DNA of 64,000 nucleotides from Microbacterium sp. BK668. GTDB lineage: Bacteria > Actinomycetota > Actinomycetes > Actinomycetales > Microbacteriaceae. The position numbers were made by a program, and so were the translations under genes. Position 1 is the stretch's first letter. Every line of letters starts with the position of its first letter. The stretch lies in the NCBI RefSeq assembly GCF_004362195.1, contig NZ_SNWG01000001.1, positions 124,001 to 188,000 on the forward strand, read 5' to 3'. A model generated the notes under the pieces. It made no database searches. It was given only the letters and a program-made list of their open reading frames with translations, and was not told the DNA's origin. Positions 29,441 to 38,221 of the stretch are shown here, in pieces.

Positions 29441-29941
29441 TCAGTGCGGTGTCTCGCCCATGCCGAGAGGCGGGTGCAGCAGGAGCGAGATCCGTTCCTC
29501 GACGTACCCCTCCAGCGGCACGAAGCCGCCCATCGCGCTCCAGCGGACGCTCGGCACTCCCGCGACGAGAGCAAGGGGACCGGATGCCGCGCCCTCGCCC
29601 ACCGCGGCGAGGTCGATCGGCGTCCACCCGAGATGAACCGTCTGGCCCTCCGCGAACCCGCCCCGCCGCGCCGCCGCCGCGAGTTCGGCCCGCCGCCGCT
29701 GGGACTCCGCCGGATAGCCGCGGCGCACCTCCTCGTGGGCGCGGATGATGTCGCCCGTCGCGTAGACGGCGTCCTCGGACAGGAGGATCGCGCCGAGGTG
29801 CCACACCCAGCCGCGGGAGACGATGCGCGGAGCGCGCCGGATCCCGAGGATGCGCGCAGGCTCGATCAGCTCGCCGAGCCCCTCGCGGGGGATCACCTGC
29901 AGTCTCGTGCGCGCGCTGTCGAACAGCGCGAAGAGGCTCAC
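29441..29941 (-). CDS. Hypothetical protein coupled to a cation antiporter gene
   Basis: A 166-residue soluble protein I do not recognise. It opens with LFALFDSARTRLQVIPREGLGEL, then has IRRAPRIVSRGWVWHLGAILLSEDAVYATG and RAHEEVRRGYPAES, and ends with VPLEGYVEERISLLLHPP. It is about half charged or polar, with no signal peptide and no clear metal or nucleotide motif. The GTG start overlaps the end of the antiporter gene by four bases, so the two are co-translated; an accessory role for the transporter is possible. A longer in-frame open region upstream runs antisense-like through the antiporter gene and is discarded. Confidence 0.65.
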   Translation of the reverse strand: MSLFALFDSARTRLQVIPREGLGELIEPARILGIRRAPRIVSRGWVWHLGAILLSEDAVYATGDIIRAHEEVRRGYPAESQRRRAELAAAARRGGFAEGQTVHLGWTPIDLAAVGEGAASGPLALVAGVPSVRWSAMGGFVPLEGYVEERISLLLHPPLGMGETPH

Positions 29942-31137
29942 GCGAGATCGTCCTGGAAGGTTGCGGGCGCCGTGAGGCGCTCCCGGCGCACAATCGTCCC
30001 GAGAAGGGGGTACAGGAGCACGGACAGCATCCCGGCCCCGACGAGGGCGGAAGCCAGCCCGCTCGAGATGAGCTTCTCGTCCACCCCGATCGCCGTGACG
30101 GCGACGATGATCGGCAGCCCCGTCGCGCCGTAGAGCGCGACCGCCATGCGATCGCGGCGCGAGGCGCCCACGGGCGCGGCGAGAGTCGAGGGCAGGCCGC
30201 GGATGAGGAGCAGCATGAGCAGTCCCACCGGCAGGAGGAGGAACAGCACCGGCTCGTCCAGCAGTGCTTGAAGGTCGAAGGTGATCCCCGTGTAGATGAA
30301 GAAGATCGGCACGAGGAAGCCGAACGCGACAGCCTCGACCTTGCTCTCCACGGCGTGACGGTCGTGCTCGGTCGCGTCCCTCATGGCCAGCCGCCAGACG
30401 ACGCCCGCCGTGAAGGCGCCCAGGAGCATGTCGAGGTCGAGCACGATGCTGAGTGCCACCAGTACGGCGAGGGCGAAGGCCACGAAGCGCACGGCGAACT
30501 GCCCGGAGGTGTGCAGCGAGGCGCTGACCAGCCGGTGCAGCGCCCCCTGCGGGACGCGGAAGGCCCACCAGATCGCCACGGCCGCGACCGCGACGAACAG
30601 CAGGAGCACGATGGTCGCGATCCCGGGGTCGCGTCCGCCGAGGAAGAGCGAGATGGCGATGAGCGGTCCGAACTCGCCGACGGCGCCGATCGCCGAGATC
30701 GACCGTCCGAAGGGCGTGCGGAGCTCGCCCTCGTCGCGGAGTATCGGCAGGAGCGCGCCGAGAGCCGTCGAGCACAGTGCGACCCCGACCACCACCGCCG
30801 CCTCCCCCGGTGCGATGAGCCAGCCCGCCGCGATGCCGGCCGCCAGACTGACGAGCCAGCCGCCCGCTGCGCGACGGCCGGTTCTGCCCTGAAGGGCGGA
30901 GAGCTCGATCTCGGATCCTGCCATGAAGAAGAGCATCGCGAGGCCGAAGTTCGACAGGAGGTCGACGAAGTCCGACGGCTGCGCCCACCCGAGGAGAGCG
31001 GGACCGACGAGGATGCCGAGGAGGAGCTCGAACACGACGATCGGGACGCGCACCCAGCGTCCCAGGAAGCGGGCGACGAGTGGCGCCAGCACCGCGAGGA
31101 CGAAGATGAGGAAGATCGTCGTTTGCTGCGTGCTCAC
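29938..31137 (-). CDS. Kef-type cation:proton antiporter (CPA2 family)
   Basis: A 399-residue membrane protein with about twelve helices, CPA2-like. The unwound helix pair holds SAIGAVGEFGPLIAISLF and the later LDLDMLLGAFTAGVVWRL, where the ion-binding acidic residues of this family lie. FLVPIFFIYTGITFDLQAL matches the usual P(I/V)FF(V/I)xxG motif. There is no RCK/TrkA-N domain, so it is the transport unit only and would exchange K+ or Na+ for protons. GTG start with TACCCT six bases upstream, a leaderless pattern. The following small gene overlaps its stop by four bases. Confidence 0.88.
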   Translation of the reverse strand: MSTQQTTIFLIFVLAVLAPLVARFLGRWVRVPIVVFELLLGILVGPALLGWAQPSDFVDLLSNFGLAMLFFMAGSEIELSALQGRTGRRAAGGWLVSLAAGIAAGWLIAPGEAAVVVGVALCSTALGALLPILRDEGELRTPFGRSISAIGAVGEFGPLIAISLFLGGRDPGIATIVLLLFVAVAAVAIWWAFRVPQGALHRLVSASLHTSGQFAVRFVAFALAVLVALSIVLDLDMLLGAFTAGVVWRLAMRDATEHDRHAVESKVEAVAFGFLVPIFFIYTGITFDLQALLDEPVLFLLLPVGLLMLLLIRGLPSTLAAPVGASRRDRMAVALYGATGLPIIVAVTAIGVDEKLISSGLASALVGAGMLSVLLYPLLGTIVRRERLTAPATFQDDLA

Positions 31138-31223
31138 GGGTTCAGGGTAGCGACGCGCGCTTCCCCGCGCGCCGGGCTCTCATCCTGGCCGGAGGGCCGC
31201 CGCAGTCGACCGCTGTGTTCGGC

Positions 31224-32084
31224 TCAGCGCGCGAGCTCCTCGACCGCGGCGCGGGCGGCTTCGGCCTTCTTGCTCGCGGCGCGGGCGACGGATGCCGCCT
31301 CCTCACGCTTCCCGTCCATGCGCTCGGCCTCGTCGTCTGCCTCGGCGGCCTCGCGCTCGAAGCGCGCGACGTCGGCCCGCAGCTCCTCGAGGCGCTCGTG
31401 CAGCAGGTCGGCACGCTCCCTCGCCTTGCCGAGCCGCGTCTCGATGCGGGCGAGCTCGCGCTGCGCCTCGGACTCGGCGCGCTCGGCCTCGCGGGCGGCC
31501 TTCTCCGCCTCCTTGCGCGCGCGGCGTTCGGCCAGGTCGTCCCGCGTCGGCGGGGGCGGCGCGGCGCCCCCGTCCGGCGCGGAGCCGCCCAGGGCGTCGG
31601 CGAGGTCGACGTGTTCGAACCCCGTCGCCTCGAGAGGCCGCACGAGGCGGCCGGTCATGACGGCGGCGGCGGCCGCGGCATCCATCACCGCTGCATTGAT
31701 GGTCTTCTCGATGTCGTCCCGGGCCGCCGCGCCGACCGCGACGCCGCGCTCCCCGGCCAGGGCGACCGCCTGCGTGGAGAGCGCCCCGACGAGGGCGCGG
31801 CGCTGCGCGCCCAGGCGCGAGAGCTCTGCCGCGTCGAGGTCGTCCTGCGCCTCGCGCAGCGCCGAGGCGAGTTCGAGCGCCTCGCCGAGCTGGCCCTCAC
31901 GCGCGAGCAGGCTCACGGCCCACGCCGCGACGGCGGGCTTGGGGAGCTTCTTCACCCGAGCACCGAGCGGGCGATCGGATGCCGAGGCCCGCGCGTTGCG
32001 CGCCGCGGTGAACTCCGATGGGGGCAGTGCGTAGAGCTCGACGGCGATCGCGTCGAGGTCGTCCTGCGCGGCGGGCTGCGGCAT
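31224..32084 (-). CDS. Hypothetical coiled-coil protein
   Basis: A 286-residue protein I do not recognise by function. The N-terminal 150 residues are helical and globular (LDAIAVELYALPPSEFTAARN, GARVKKLPKPAVAAWAVSLLAREG). After a Pro-rich hinge (GGAAPPPPTRDDLAE) the last 105 residues form a highly charged Glu/Arg/Ala coiled coil (RKEAEKAAREAERAESEAQ and on). Similar two-part proteins are frequent in Microbacteriaceae. I chose the ATG at 32084: a CAGAAT box is seven bases upstream; the ATG at 32093 would lie within that spacing. It is followed by its own stretch and is not obviously in an operon. Confidence 0.7.
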   Translation of the reverse strand: MPQPAAQDDLDAIAVELYALPPSEFTAARNARASASDRPLGARVKKLPKPAVAAWAVSLLAREGQLGEALELASALREAQDDLDAAELSRLGAQRRALVGALSTQAVALAGERGVAVGAAARDDIEKTINAAVMDAAAAAAVMTGRLVRPLEATGFEHVDLADALGGSAPDGGAAPPPPTRDDLAERRARKEAEKAAREAERAESEAQRELARIETRLGKARERADLLHERLEELRADVARFEREAAEADDEAERMDGKREEAASVARAASKKAEAARAAVEELAR

Positions 32085-32141
32085 CCCGATCATTCTGCCG
32101 GTCCCCGTGCCGCCTCGCACGGCAGCCTGGGGCCGACCGGG

Positions 32142-32822
32142 TCAGATGGCGACGACAGCCGCCGGGCGGGGGCCATGGAGCTCGCGGTGCAGACGCTCCA
32201 TGCGCTGGTCGAGCGCGGCGGCGGAGTCCGCCGCATCCTTCAGCTCGGAGAGCAGGCGGTCGGGCACCTGCCGGTCGTACTTGTAGTAGATCTTGTGCTC
32301 GAGGCTCGCCCAGAAGTCCATCGCGATCGTGCGGAACTGCACCTCGACGGGAACCTCGACGCGCCCCGTCGAGAGGAACACCGGCACCTCGATGATCGCG
32401 TGGAGGCTCTGATAGCCGTTCGGCTTCGGCTCGGCGATGTAGTCCTTCATCGTGACCAGGGTGATGTCGTCCTGGCGCACCAGGAGGTCGAACAGCCGGT
32501 AGACGTCGGTGACGAAGCTGCACGTGACCCGGATCCCCGCGATATCGGTGATGCCGGCGCGGATCGAGTCGAAGTCCGAGTCGATGCCCTTCCGCGCGAC
32601 CTTCTCCACGATGCTGTCGGGCGACTTCAGCCGGCTCGAGACGTGCTCGATGGGGTTGTAGTCGTGCGTGTGCTCGAACTCCTCGCGAAGGATGCCGATC
32701 TTCGTCTCGATCTCCTGCATGCCGAAGCGGTACTCGAGCAGGAACCGCTGAAGCTCGTCGCGGATCGTGCGCAGTTCGGACGGCGAGATGGTGAGGGTCG
32801 CGTCATCCCCGGGGATCGCCAT
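32142..32822 (-). CDS. Small alarmone synthetase (RelA/SpoT synthetase domain)
   Basis: A 226-residue protein that is a single (p)ppGpp synthetase domain. Motifs: SSRLKSPDSIVEKVARKG, DIAGIRVTCSFVTDVYRLFD, KDYIAEPKPNGYQSLHAII (substrate-binding loop) and VPVEVQFRTIAMDFWASLEHK, the residues that bind GDP/GTP and ATP. It has no HD hydrolase, TGS or ACT domain, so it is a SAS of the RelQ/RelP kind that adds pyrophosphate from ATP to GDP or GTP under stress. TAGGTT lies six bases before the ATG, a leaderless pattern. Transcription is toward the coiled-coil gene, 57 bases away. Confidence 0.92.
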   Translation of the reverse strand: MAIPGDDATLTISPSELRTIRDELQRFLLEYRFGMQEIETKIGILREEFEHTHDYNPIEHVSSRLKSPDSIVEKVARKGIDSDFDSIRAGITDIAGIRVTCSFVTDVYRLFDLLVRQDDITLVTMKDYIAEPKPNGYQSLHAIIEVPVFLSTGRVEVPVEVQFRTIAMDFWASLEHKIYYKYDRQVPDRLLSELKDAADSAAALDQRMERLHRELHGPRPAAVVAI

Positions 32823-32907
32823 GCCCCCAACCTAGGCACACCGCCTATACGACTCCTGTGAGAGCGGATGACCGTCGCCGCTGCCACTCCGGCCGCATGG
32901 GCCCGCG

Positions 32908-34221
32908 TCACGCCGACGCGATGCGCGCGGCCTGACGGGCTGCGCCAAGGGCGACGTACTCTCCCGGCTCGGGCACCTCGACGGGGATGCCGAGCACCTG
33001 GGGTGCGATCGCGCGCACGGCCTCGGACTGCGCCCCGCCGCCGACGAGGAGCGCCCGCTCGAGGGGCACGCCGAGGGCGCGAAGGGCTTCGAGTCCGGCG
33101 CCGAGGCCCGACAGCATCCCCTCCACGGCGGCCCGGGCGAGGTTCTCGCGGGTCGTCGAGGCGAGCGTCATGCCGGTCAGCGACGCCGTCGCGTCGGGGA
33201 GGTTCGGGGTGCGCTCGCCCTCGAAGTACGGCACGAGGGCGAGGCCGGCCGCGCCCGGCTCGGCGGCGAGGGCCAGGCGCGAGAGCTCTGCGTGGTCGAC
33301 GCCGAGGACGCGTCCGATCGCGTCGAGCACGCGCGCCGCGTTGAGGGTCGCGACGAGCGGCAGGAAGCGCCCGTCGGCATCGGCGAAGCCGGCGACGGTG
33401 CCCGTCGGGTCGATCGTGCGCTCCTCGCTCACGGCGAAGACCGTCCCCGACGTGCCGATCGACACGACGACGTCTCCGGGACGTGCACCGAGGCCGAGCG
33501 CGGCTCCGGCGTTGTCGCCCGCGCCGGGGCCGACCCGCCGGCCGGCCTCGTCCTCGACCCACTCGTCGGGTCCGAGCACGCGCGGAAGGAGCGCGTCGTG
33601 GCCGAGGGCGGCGACGAGCAGCTCGCGGTCGTAGGGATCGGGTCCGGAGGCGTCTGGGTTCCAATAACCGGTGCCCGAGGCATCCGAGCGATCCGTCACG
33701 AGCTCGTCGAGCACGGGCCCGCAGGGCGACTCGCCGGCGGGCCCGAAGCCGCGCAGGCGCCAGGTCAGCCAGTCGTGCGGCAGAGCGACCGCGGCGACGC
33801 GCGCGGCGTTCTCGGGCTCCTGGTCGCGGAGCCACTGAAGCTTGGTGATGGTGAAGCTCGCGACGGGCACGAGCCCCGTGCGCCGGGCGAGCGTGTCGGC
33901 ACCGAACTCGGCGACGAGGTCGGCTGCCGCGCCCGCCGAGCGGGTGTCATTCCACAGCAGGGCGGGGCGGATGACTCGTCCCTCCGCGTCGAGCGCGACC
34001 ATGCCGTGCTGCTGCCCGCCGATCGCCCATGCTGCGACGTCGTCGAGTCCGCCGGCGTCGACGATCGCGGCCTGGAGCGCCGTCCACCACGCGGCGGGGT
34101 CGACCTCGGTGCCGTCCGGATGGGATGCTCGCCCCTGCCTGACGACCGCGCCGGTCGCGGCATCCGTGATCACGACCTTGCACGACTGCGTCGACGAGTC
34201 GACTCCCATGACGAGGCTCAT
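32908..34221 (-). CDS. xylB: Xylulokinase (FGGY family)
   Basis: A 437-residue FGGY carbohydrate kinase that phosphorylates D-xylulose with ATP to feed the pentose phosphate pathway. Motifs: the N-terminal [13 protein letters not shown] phosphate loop, [12 protein letters not shown] around the sugar pocket, and the C-terminal [19 protein letters not shown] that binds ATP. It is somewhat shorter than the 480-500 residues of enteric XylB but typical of actinobacteria. It lies downstream of xylA on the same strand, separated by 123 bases that include a palindrome (34247-34318), so some transcription may stop between them. A good ribosome site (aaggagc) precedes the ATG. Confidence 0.93.
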   Translation of the reverse strand: MSLVMGVDSSTQSCKVVITDAATGAVVRQGRASHPDGTEVDPAAWWTALQAAIVDAGGLDDVAAWAIGGQQHGMVALDAEGRVIRPALLWNDTRSAGAAADLVAEFGADTLARRTGLVPVASFTITKLQWLRDQEPENAARVAAVALPHDWLTWRLRGFGPAGESPCGPVLDELVTDRSDASGTGYWNPDASGPDPYDRELLVAALGHDALLPRVLGPDEWVEDEAGRRVGPGAGDNAGAALGLGARPGDVVVSIGTSGTVFAVSEERTIDPTGTVAGFADADGRFLPLVATLNAARVLDAIGRVLGVDHAELSRLALAAEPGAAGLALVPYFEGERTPNLPDATASLTGMTLASTTRENLARAAVEGMLSGLGAGLEALRALGVPLERALLVGGGAQSEAVRAIAPQVLGIPVEVPEPGEYVALGAARQAARIASA

Positions 34222-34246
34222 GTGCGCTCCTTCACGCGTTCACCCA

Positions 34247-34318
34247 CCGCGAGACTGCAGTGGAGCGCCGAGACTGCGGCGAAACCCGCTGTCTCGGCGC
34301 CCCGATGCTGTTTCGCGG
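34247..34318. repeat. Nested palindrome between xylA and xylB
   Basis: Inner arms of 10 bp (gcgccgagac at 34265-34274 and gtctcggcgc at 34291-34300) are exact. Outer arms of 9 bp (34247-34255 and 34310-34318) have one mismatch. It could trim or partly terminate the xylA-xylB message, or be a dispersed element. Confidence 0.75.
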
Positions 34319-34344
34319 GGAGAAGGGGGGTGGGGACGGATGCC

Positions 34345-35535
34345 TCAGCCGCGCGCGCCGAGCAGGTGCTCGGTCGCGAGCTGCTGGAGGCGGACGAAGC
34401 CGAAGCCCTTGCCGCCGAGGTACTGCGACGGGTCGAAGTCCTCGTACGCCGAGCGGTCGGCGAGGAAGTCGTCGTACGTCTCGCCGTCGTTCAGCGTCGG
34501 CACCGAGAGCTCGGGCACGCGGGCGGCCTCGAGCGCCTCCTGCACCTCGGGGTCGGCGCGGAAGGCGGCGGCGCGCTCCTTGAGGAGGAGGTAGGTGCGC
34601 ATGTTCGCCGATGCCGACTCCCACACGCCGGTCTCGTCCTCGGTGCGACTCGGCTTGTAGTCGAAGTGCCGGGGGCCGTCGTAGGCCGGCACGCCGCCGG
34701 GGCCGCCGTTCTCCAGCAGGTCGACGAGGGCGAACGCGTTGTGCAGGTCGCCGTGTCCGAACACGAGGTCCTGGTCGTACTTGATGCCGCGCTGGCCGTT
34801 GAGGTCGATGTGGAAGAGCTTGCCGTGGTAGAGCGCCTGGGCGATGCCGGCGGCGAAGTTGAGCCCCGCCATCTGCTCGTGGCCGACCTCGGGGTTGAGG
34901 CCGACGAGCTCGGGGCGCTCGAGCGAGTCGATGAACGCGATCGCGTGGCCGAGTGTCGGGAGGAGGATGTCGCCGCGGGGCTCGTTCGGCTTCGGCTCGA
35001 TCGCGAAGCGGATGTCGTAGCCCTTGTCGGTCACGTACTGGCCGAGGAGGTTCACGGCCTCGCGGTAGCGCTCGAGCGCCGCGCGGATGTCCTTGGCGGA
35101 GTCGTACTCGGCGCCCTCGCGGCCGCCCCACATGACGAACGTCTTGGCACCGAGCTCGGCGCCCAGGTCGAGCTGCCGGAAGACCTTGCGCAGGGCGAAG
35201 CGGCGCACCTGGCGGTCGTTCGAGGTGAACCCGCCGTCCTTGAAGACCGGGGCCGAGAAGAGGTTGGTGGTCACCATCGGGATGATGAGGCCGGTGTCGT
35301 CGAGCGCGCCCTTCAGGCGGTCGATCTGCGTCTGACGCTCGGCGTCGCTCGAACCGAAGGCGAACAGGTCGTCGTCGTGGAAGGTGAGGCCGTACGCGCC
35401 GAGCTCGGCGAGCTTCTCGACGGCGTGCACGACGTCCAGCGGCGGCCGGGTCGGTCCGCCGAACGGGTCAGTGCCGTTGTATCCGACGGTCCAGAGTCCG
35501 AAGGAGAACTTGTCGTCACGAGTGGGGGTGGGCAT
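34345..35535 (-). CDS. xylA: Xylose isomerase
   Basis: A 396-residue TIM-barrel isomerase converting D-xylose to D-xylulose with two divalent metals; the length is the family norm for the actinobacterial class. Catalytic and metal residues are recognisable: the base histidine in [33 protein letters not shown] with the metal-bridging glutamate, [13 protein letters not shown] and [11 protein letters not shown] chose the ATG at 35535 (ribosome site aaggag) rather than the longer frame to 35661, which crosses the operator. Expression is probably repressed by the divergent ROK protein through the palindrome at 35573-35587. Confidence 0.96.
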   Translation of the reverse strand: MPTPTRDDKFSFGLWTVGYNGTDPFGGPTRPPLDVVHAVEKLAELGAYGLTFHDDDLFAFGSSDAERQTQIDRLKGALDDTGLIIPMVTTNLFSAPVFKDGGFTSNDRQVRRFALRKVFRQLDLGAELGAKTFVMWGGREGAEYDSAKDIRAALERYREAVNLLGQYVTDKGYDIRFAIEPKPNEPRGDILLPTLGHAIAFIDSLERPELVGLNPEVGHEQMAGLNFAAGIAQALYHGKLFHIDLNGQRGIKYDQDLVFGHGDLHNAFALVDLLENGGPGGVPAYDGPRHFDYKPSRTEDETGVWESASANMRTYLLLKERAAAFRADPEVQEALEAARVPELSVPTLNDGETYDDFLADRSAYEDFDPSQYLGGKGFGFVRLQQLATEHLLGARG

Positions 35536-35572
35536 GGCGCTCCTTTGCGAACGGCCGAGGGGAGATCGAAAT

Positions 35573-35587
35573 GTTGTCAGAGACAAC
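35573..35587. promoter_or_regulatory. Palindromic operator upstream of xylA
   Basis: gttgtc-aga-gacaac, a perfect 6+3+6 inverted repeat located 38 bases before the xylA start and next to a TATAC sequence on the minus strand (35588-35592). It is in the right place to overlap transcription start. The ROK regulator encoded to the right is the likely ligand-responsive binder; this is inference. Confidence 0.65.
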
Positions 35588-35843
35588 GTATACCAGATCG
35601 GATGCCGCGTCCAGTCCTTGCAGCCCGGCCTTCGGGAACCCGCGCGGCGCCGAGATGGCACGATGTGCGGTCCGCCGCGAGGAGGGACCGCAGACTGTGC
35701 GATCTCGGCCCCCGTGCATCGCGTCGGACTGTCGAGTGCCGGAGCGTATGCAGCCCGGACGGCATCGGTCCGACGCCGCGCGAGTTACTGAAACCGGCAC
35801 CGCCCGTCGTGGCCGGTTCGTCGCGCCGCCCTACAGTGAGGGG
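35588..35843. other. xylA-rok intergenic region with two palindromic elements
   Basis: The 308-base space between the xylA and rok starts has no credible gene. Beyond the xylA operator it holds a 61-bp imperfect palindrome (arms 35649-35672 and 35686-35709, 20 of 24 pairs match). A second long-range inverted repeat has 8-bp exact arms (gcgtcgga at 35721-35728 and tccgacgc at 35769-35776). A TACAGT box (35832-35837) lies six bases before the rok ATG, as for a leaderless promoter. Confidence 0.7.
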
Positions 35844-37007
35844 ATGAACGATCCCGTCGGCAGCCGTCAGGCGAACCTCTCGCGGCTGCTGCGGCTCGCT
35901 CACCTGGAGGGCCCGGTCTCGCGCGCGGCGCTGACCCTCGCCACGGGCCTGAACCGCTCCACGATCGGCGATCTCGTCGGAGACCTCGTGTCGCTCGGCG
36001 TCGTGGAGGAGCGCGCTCCCGACCCGAGCCGCCGCGTGGGCCGCCCCTCGCCCCTGGTGGCCGCGCACCACCGGGTGGTGGCGATCGCCGTGAATCCGGA
36101 GGTCGACGCCCTGACACTCGGAGTCGTGGGACTGGACCGAACGGTCCGCCTCAGCGAGCGCATCGAGATGACCGAACTCCTCAGTCCCGAGCGCACGGCG
36201 CGGCTCATCGGCGAGCGGCTCGAGATCTGGCGGGCCGAGGCGCTCGCGGACGCCGCGATCGCGGGCATCGGCGTCGCTGTGCCGGGGCTCGTGCGCTCGT
36301 CGGACGGCCTCGTCCGCGATGCACCGCACCTGCGATGGACGGATGTCGCGCTGCGCGAGCTCGTCGAGGCGGAGACGGGCCTTCCCACCGTCGTCGGCAA
36401 CGACGCCGCGATGGCGATCGTCGCGGAGCACCTCTTCGGGGCGGCCGCAGGAGTCGACGACGTCGTCTATCTCAACGGCGGCGCGAGCGGCATCGGCGGG
36501 GGCCTCATCGTGCAGGGCGTGTCGGTCGGAGGCGCGTCGGGCTACTCCGGCGAGTTCGGGCAGAACCGGCCGGGCATCGCCTCTGCGGCCGACCGCCGGG
36601 CGGGCAACGGCGTCCTCGAGGACGAGGTGAGCCGGTCGCGCCTCCTCGCCGTACTGCAGCGGAGCAACGTCGACGAGCCGACCCTGGCGAGCCTCCTCCG
36701 CGAAGCGCGGACGACGGACGTGCTGGAGGAGGTCGCCCGCCAGCGGCGCATCCTCGCGACAGCCCTCGCCAATGCCGTCAACGTCCTCAATCCGTCGGTC
36801 GTGGTGCTCGGCGGGTTCCTCGGGATGCTTGCGGAACACGACCTCGCAGGCTTCACCGCAGCGGTGGTGGCCCAGTCGATGCCCGCCAACGGGGAGGATC
36901 TCGAGATCCGGGCGGCGGCGCTCGCCGAGGACCGGCTGATCATCGGCGCCGCGGAAGCGGCGTTCGAGGAGCTTCTCCGCGACCCCGCCGGCGCGGCGCT
37001 GAGCTGA
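35844..37007 (+). CDS. ROK family transcriptional regulator (XylR-like)
   Basis: A 387-residue repressor-type ROK protein. The N-terminal winged helix (QANLSRLLRLAHLEGPVSRAAL, then GLNRSTIGDLVGDLVSLGVVEE) is followed by a sugar-kinase-like ROK domain: IGVAVPGLV, VVGNDAAMAIVAEHLFG and VVYLNGGASGIGGGLIV. The usual zinc-binding CxCGxxGCxE segment is replaced by a cysteine-free GQNRPGIASAADRRAGNG, so the metal site is lost or different. It diverges from xylA and very probably binds the palindrome at 35573-35587, releasing it with xylose. Starts at ATG 35844 with a TACAGT box six bases upstream. Confidence 0.88.
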   Translation: MNDPVGSRQANLSRLLRLAHLEGPVSRAALTLATGLNRSTIGDLVGDLVSLGVVEERAPDPSRRVGRPSPLVAAHHRVVAIAVNPEVDALTLGVVGLDRTVRLSERIEMTELLSPERTARLIGERLEIWRAEALADAAIAGIGVAVPGLVRSSDGLVRDAPHLRWTDVALRELVEAETGLPTVVGNDAAMAIVAEHLFGAAAGVDDVVYLNGGASGIGGGLIVQGVSVGGASGYSGEFGQNRPGIASAADRRAGNGVLEDEVSRSRLLAVLQRSNVDEPTLASLLREARTTDVLEEVARQRRILATALANAVNVLNPSVVVLGGFLGMLAEHDLAGFTAAVVAQSMPANGEDLEIRAAALAEDRLIIGAAEAAFEELLRDPAGAALS

Positions 37008-37046
37008 GCGCGGGACACCTGGGGTCAGCGCGCGGGACGCCCGGCG

Positions 37047-38045
37047 TCAGCGCGGCGGAGGTGCCGTCGTGGCGCGGGGGGCGAGCCGGGTGGGCAGCGT
37101 CGCGTGGGTCGTGTGCGGCGTCTCGCCCCGCATCAGCGAGAGCAGCATCCGCGCCGCCTCGGCGCCGAGCGTCTGCATGGGCTGTCGCACGGTCGAGAGC
37201 GCGGGCGTCGCCTTGGCGGCCTCGGGGACGTCGTCGAATCCGATGACGGACAGGTGCTGGGGAACGTCCAGCCCCAGCTCCCCCGCGACCTTGACGATCT
37301 CGAGCGCCGAGATGTCGTTCGCCGCGAAGATGGCGGTCGGGCGCTCGACTCCCCCGAGCATCTCGAGGGCGGCCACCCGCACAGCATCCTGGCGGTAGCT
37401 TCCGGTCCCGACGAGGTGGGGATGCACGGGAAGGCCGGCATCGGCCATCGCCCGGCGATAGCCCGCGTCGCGCGCGATCGACGAGCGCAGGTCGGGCCGG
37501 CCGGCGATGAAGCCGATCGCGGTGTGACCGAGCTCGATCAGGTAGCGCGTGGCCTGGAGGGCGCCGCCGAAGCTGTCGGACTCGACGGTGGGCAGGTCGG
37601 CGGGTCCGGTGTGCGGGTCGATGGCGACGACGGGGACCTCGGTGCCGACATTGAGCACGGTAGGCGTCACCATGATGGCGCCGTCGATGAGCGTGCCGGA
37701 CAGGCGCGAGATCGAGCGCCGCTCCCATCCCTCGGCCTCGCCGTGCGATCCGGAGTACGCGAGGAGGTCGTACGACGAATCGCGCAGGGCGAGCCCCACG
37801 CCCTTGAGGATCTCGGCGCTGAACGGCTCGAAATCGGCCACCAGAACGCCGATCACCCCGGTCGAGCGCGCGCGCATGCTGCTGGCGATGAGGCTCGACT
37901 CGTAGCCGAGCTCGGCGACGACGGCGAGTACATGGTCGACCGTCTCGCTGGCAACCCCGTAGCGCCCGTTGACGGCTTTGGAAACCGTCGACACCGAGAC
38001 GCCGGCGGCACGCGCGACGTCGGTGATCGTCGGCCTGTGCTTCAT
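37047..38045 (-). CDS. LacI family transcriptional regulator (BxlR-like)
   Basis: A 332-residue repressor. The N-terminal helix-turn-helix and hinge are typical (TITDVARAAGVSVSTVSKAVNG). The ligand domain resembles periplasmic sugar-binding proteins, with VIGVLVADFEPFSAEILKGV, AIFAANDISALEIVKV and VIGFDDVPEAAKATPALSTVRQP. It diverges from the substrate-binding-protein gene, with a perfect LacI-type palindrome between them (38073-38086). This is the arrangement of BxlR with bxlEFGA in Streptomyces, where xylobiose induces. TATGCT lies eight bases before the ATG at 38045. The longer frame to 38339 is rejected. Confidence 0.9.
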   Translation of the reverse strand: MKHRPTITDVARAAGVSVSTVSKAVNGRYGVASETVDHVLAVVAELGYESSLIASSMRARSTGVIGVLVADFEPFSAEILKGVGLALRDSSYDLLAYSGSHGEAEGWERRSISRLSGTLIDGAIMVTPTVLNVGTEVPVVAIDPHTGPADLPTVESDSFGGALQATRYLIELGHTAIGFIAGRPDLRSSIARDAGYRRAMADAGLPVHPHLVGTGSYRQDAVRVAALEMLGGVERPTAIFAANDISALEIVKVAGELGLDVPQHLSVIGFDDVPEAAKATPALSTVRQPMQTLGAEAARMLLSLMRGETPHTTHATLPTRLAPRATTAPPPR

Positions 38046-38072
38046 GTCGCGGAAGCATAACGGATTGGAAAT

Positions 38073-38086
38073 CGTTTTCGAAAACG
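38073..38086. promoter_or_regulatory. LacI-family operator
   Basis: cgttttcgaaaacg, a perfect 14-bp palindrome with the central CG typical of LacI-family sites, in an AT-richer stretch between the divergent regulator and substrate-binding-protein genes. TTGACA (38088-38093) begins one base after it and could be the -35 element of the transporter operon, so bound repressor would cover it. No clear -10 follows. Confidence 0.8.
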
Positions 38087-38221
38087 TTTGACAGATATTT
38101 GTTGGGCACGCACGCTTTTTTCTGTCCGGACAGCGTTCCAGACCTGCGCGACCCGACTCGCACAGAAACCGCACCCCCCGGAGCAGTGGTGTGCTCCTCG
38201 AAGAAGAGAACGGGAAATCAC

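Noticed and set aside
33292..35847. Very long open frame (851 codons) on the plus strand over xylB and xylA
   Set aside because: It mirrors two clear enzymes on the minus strand; composition is Arg/Glu/Val-rich without motifs, as expected for an antisense shadow at this GC content.
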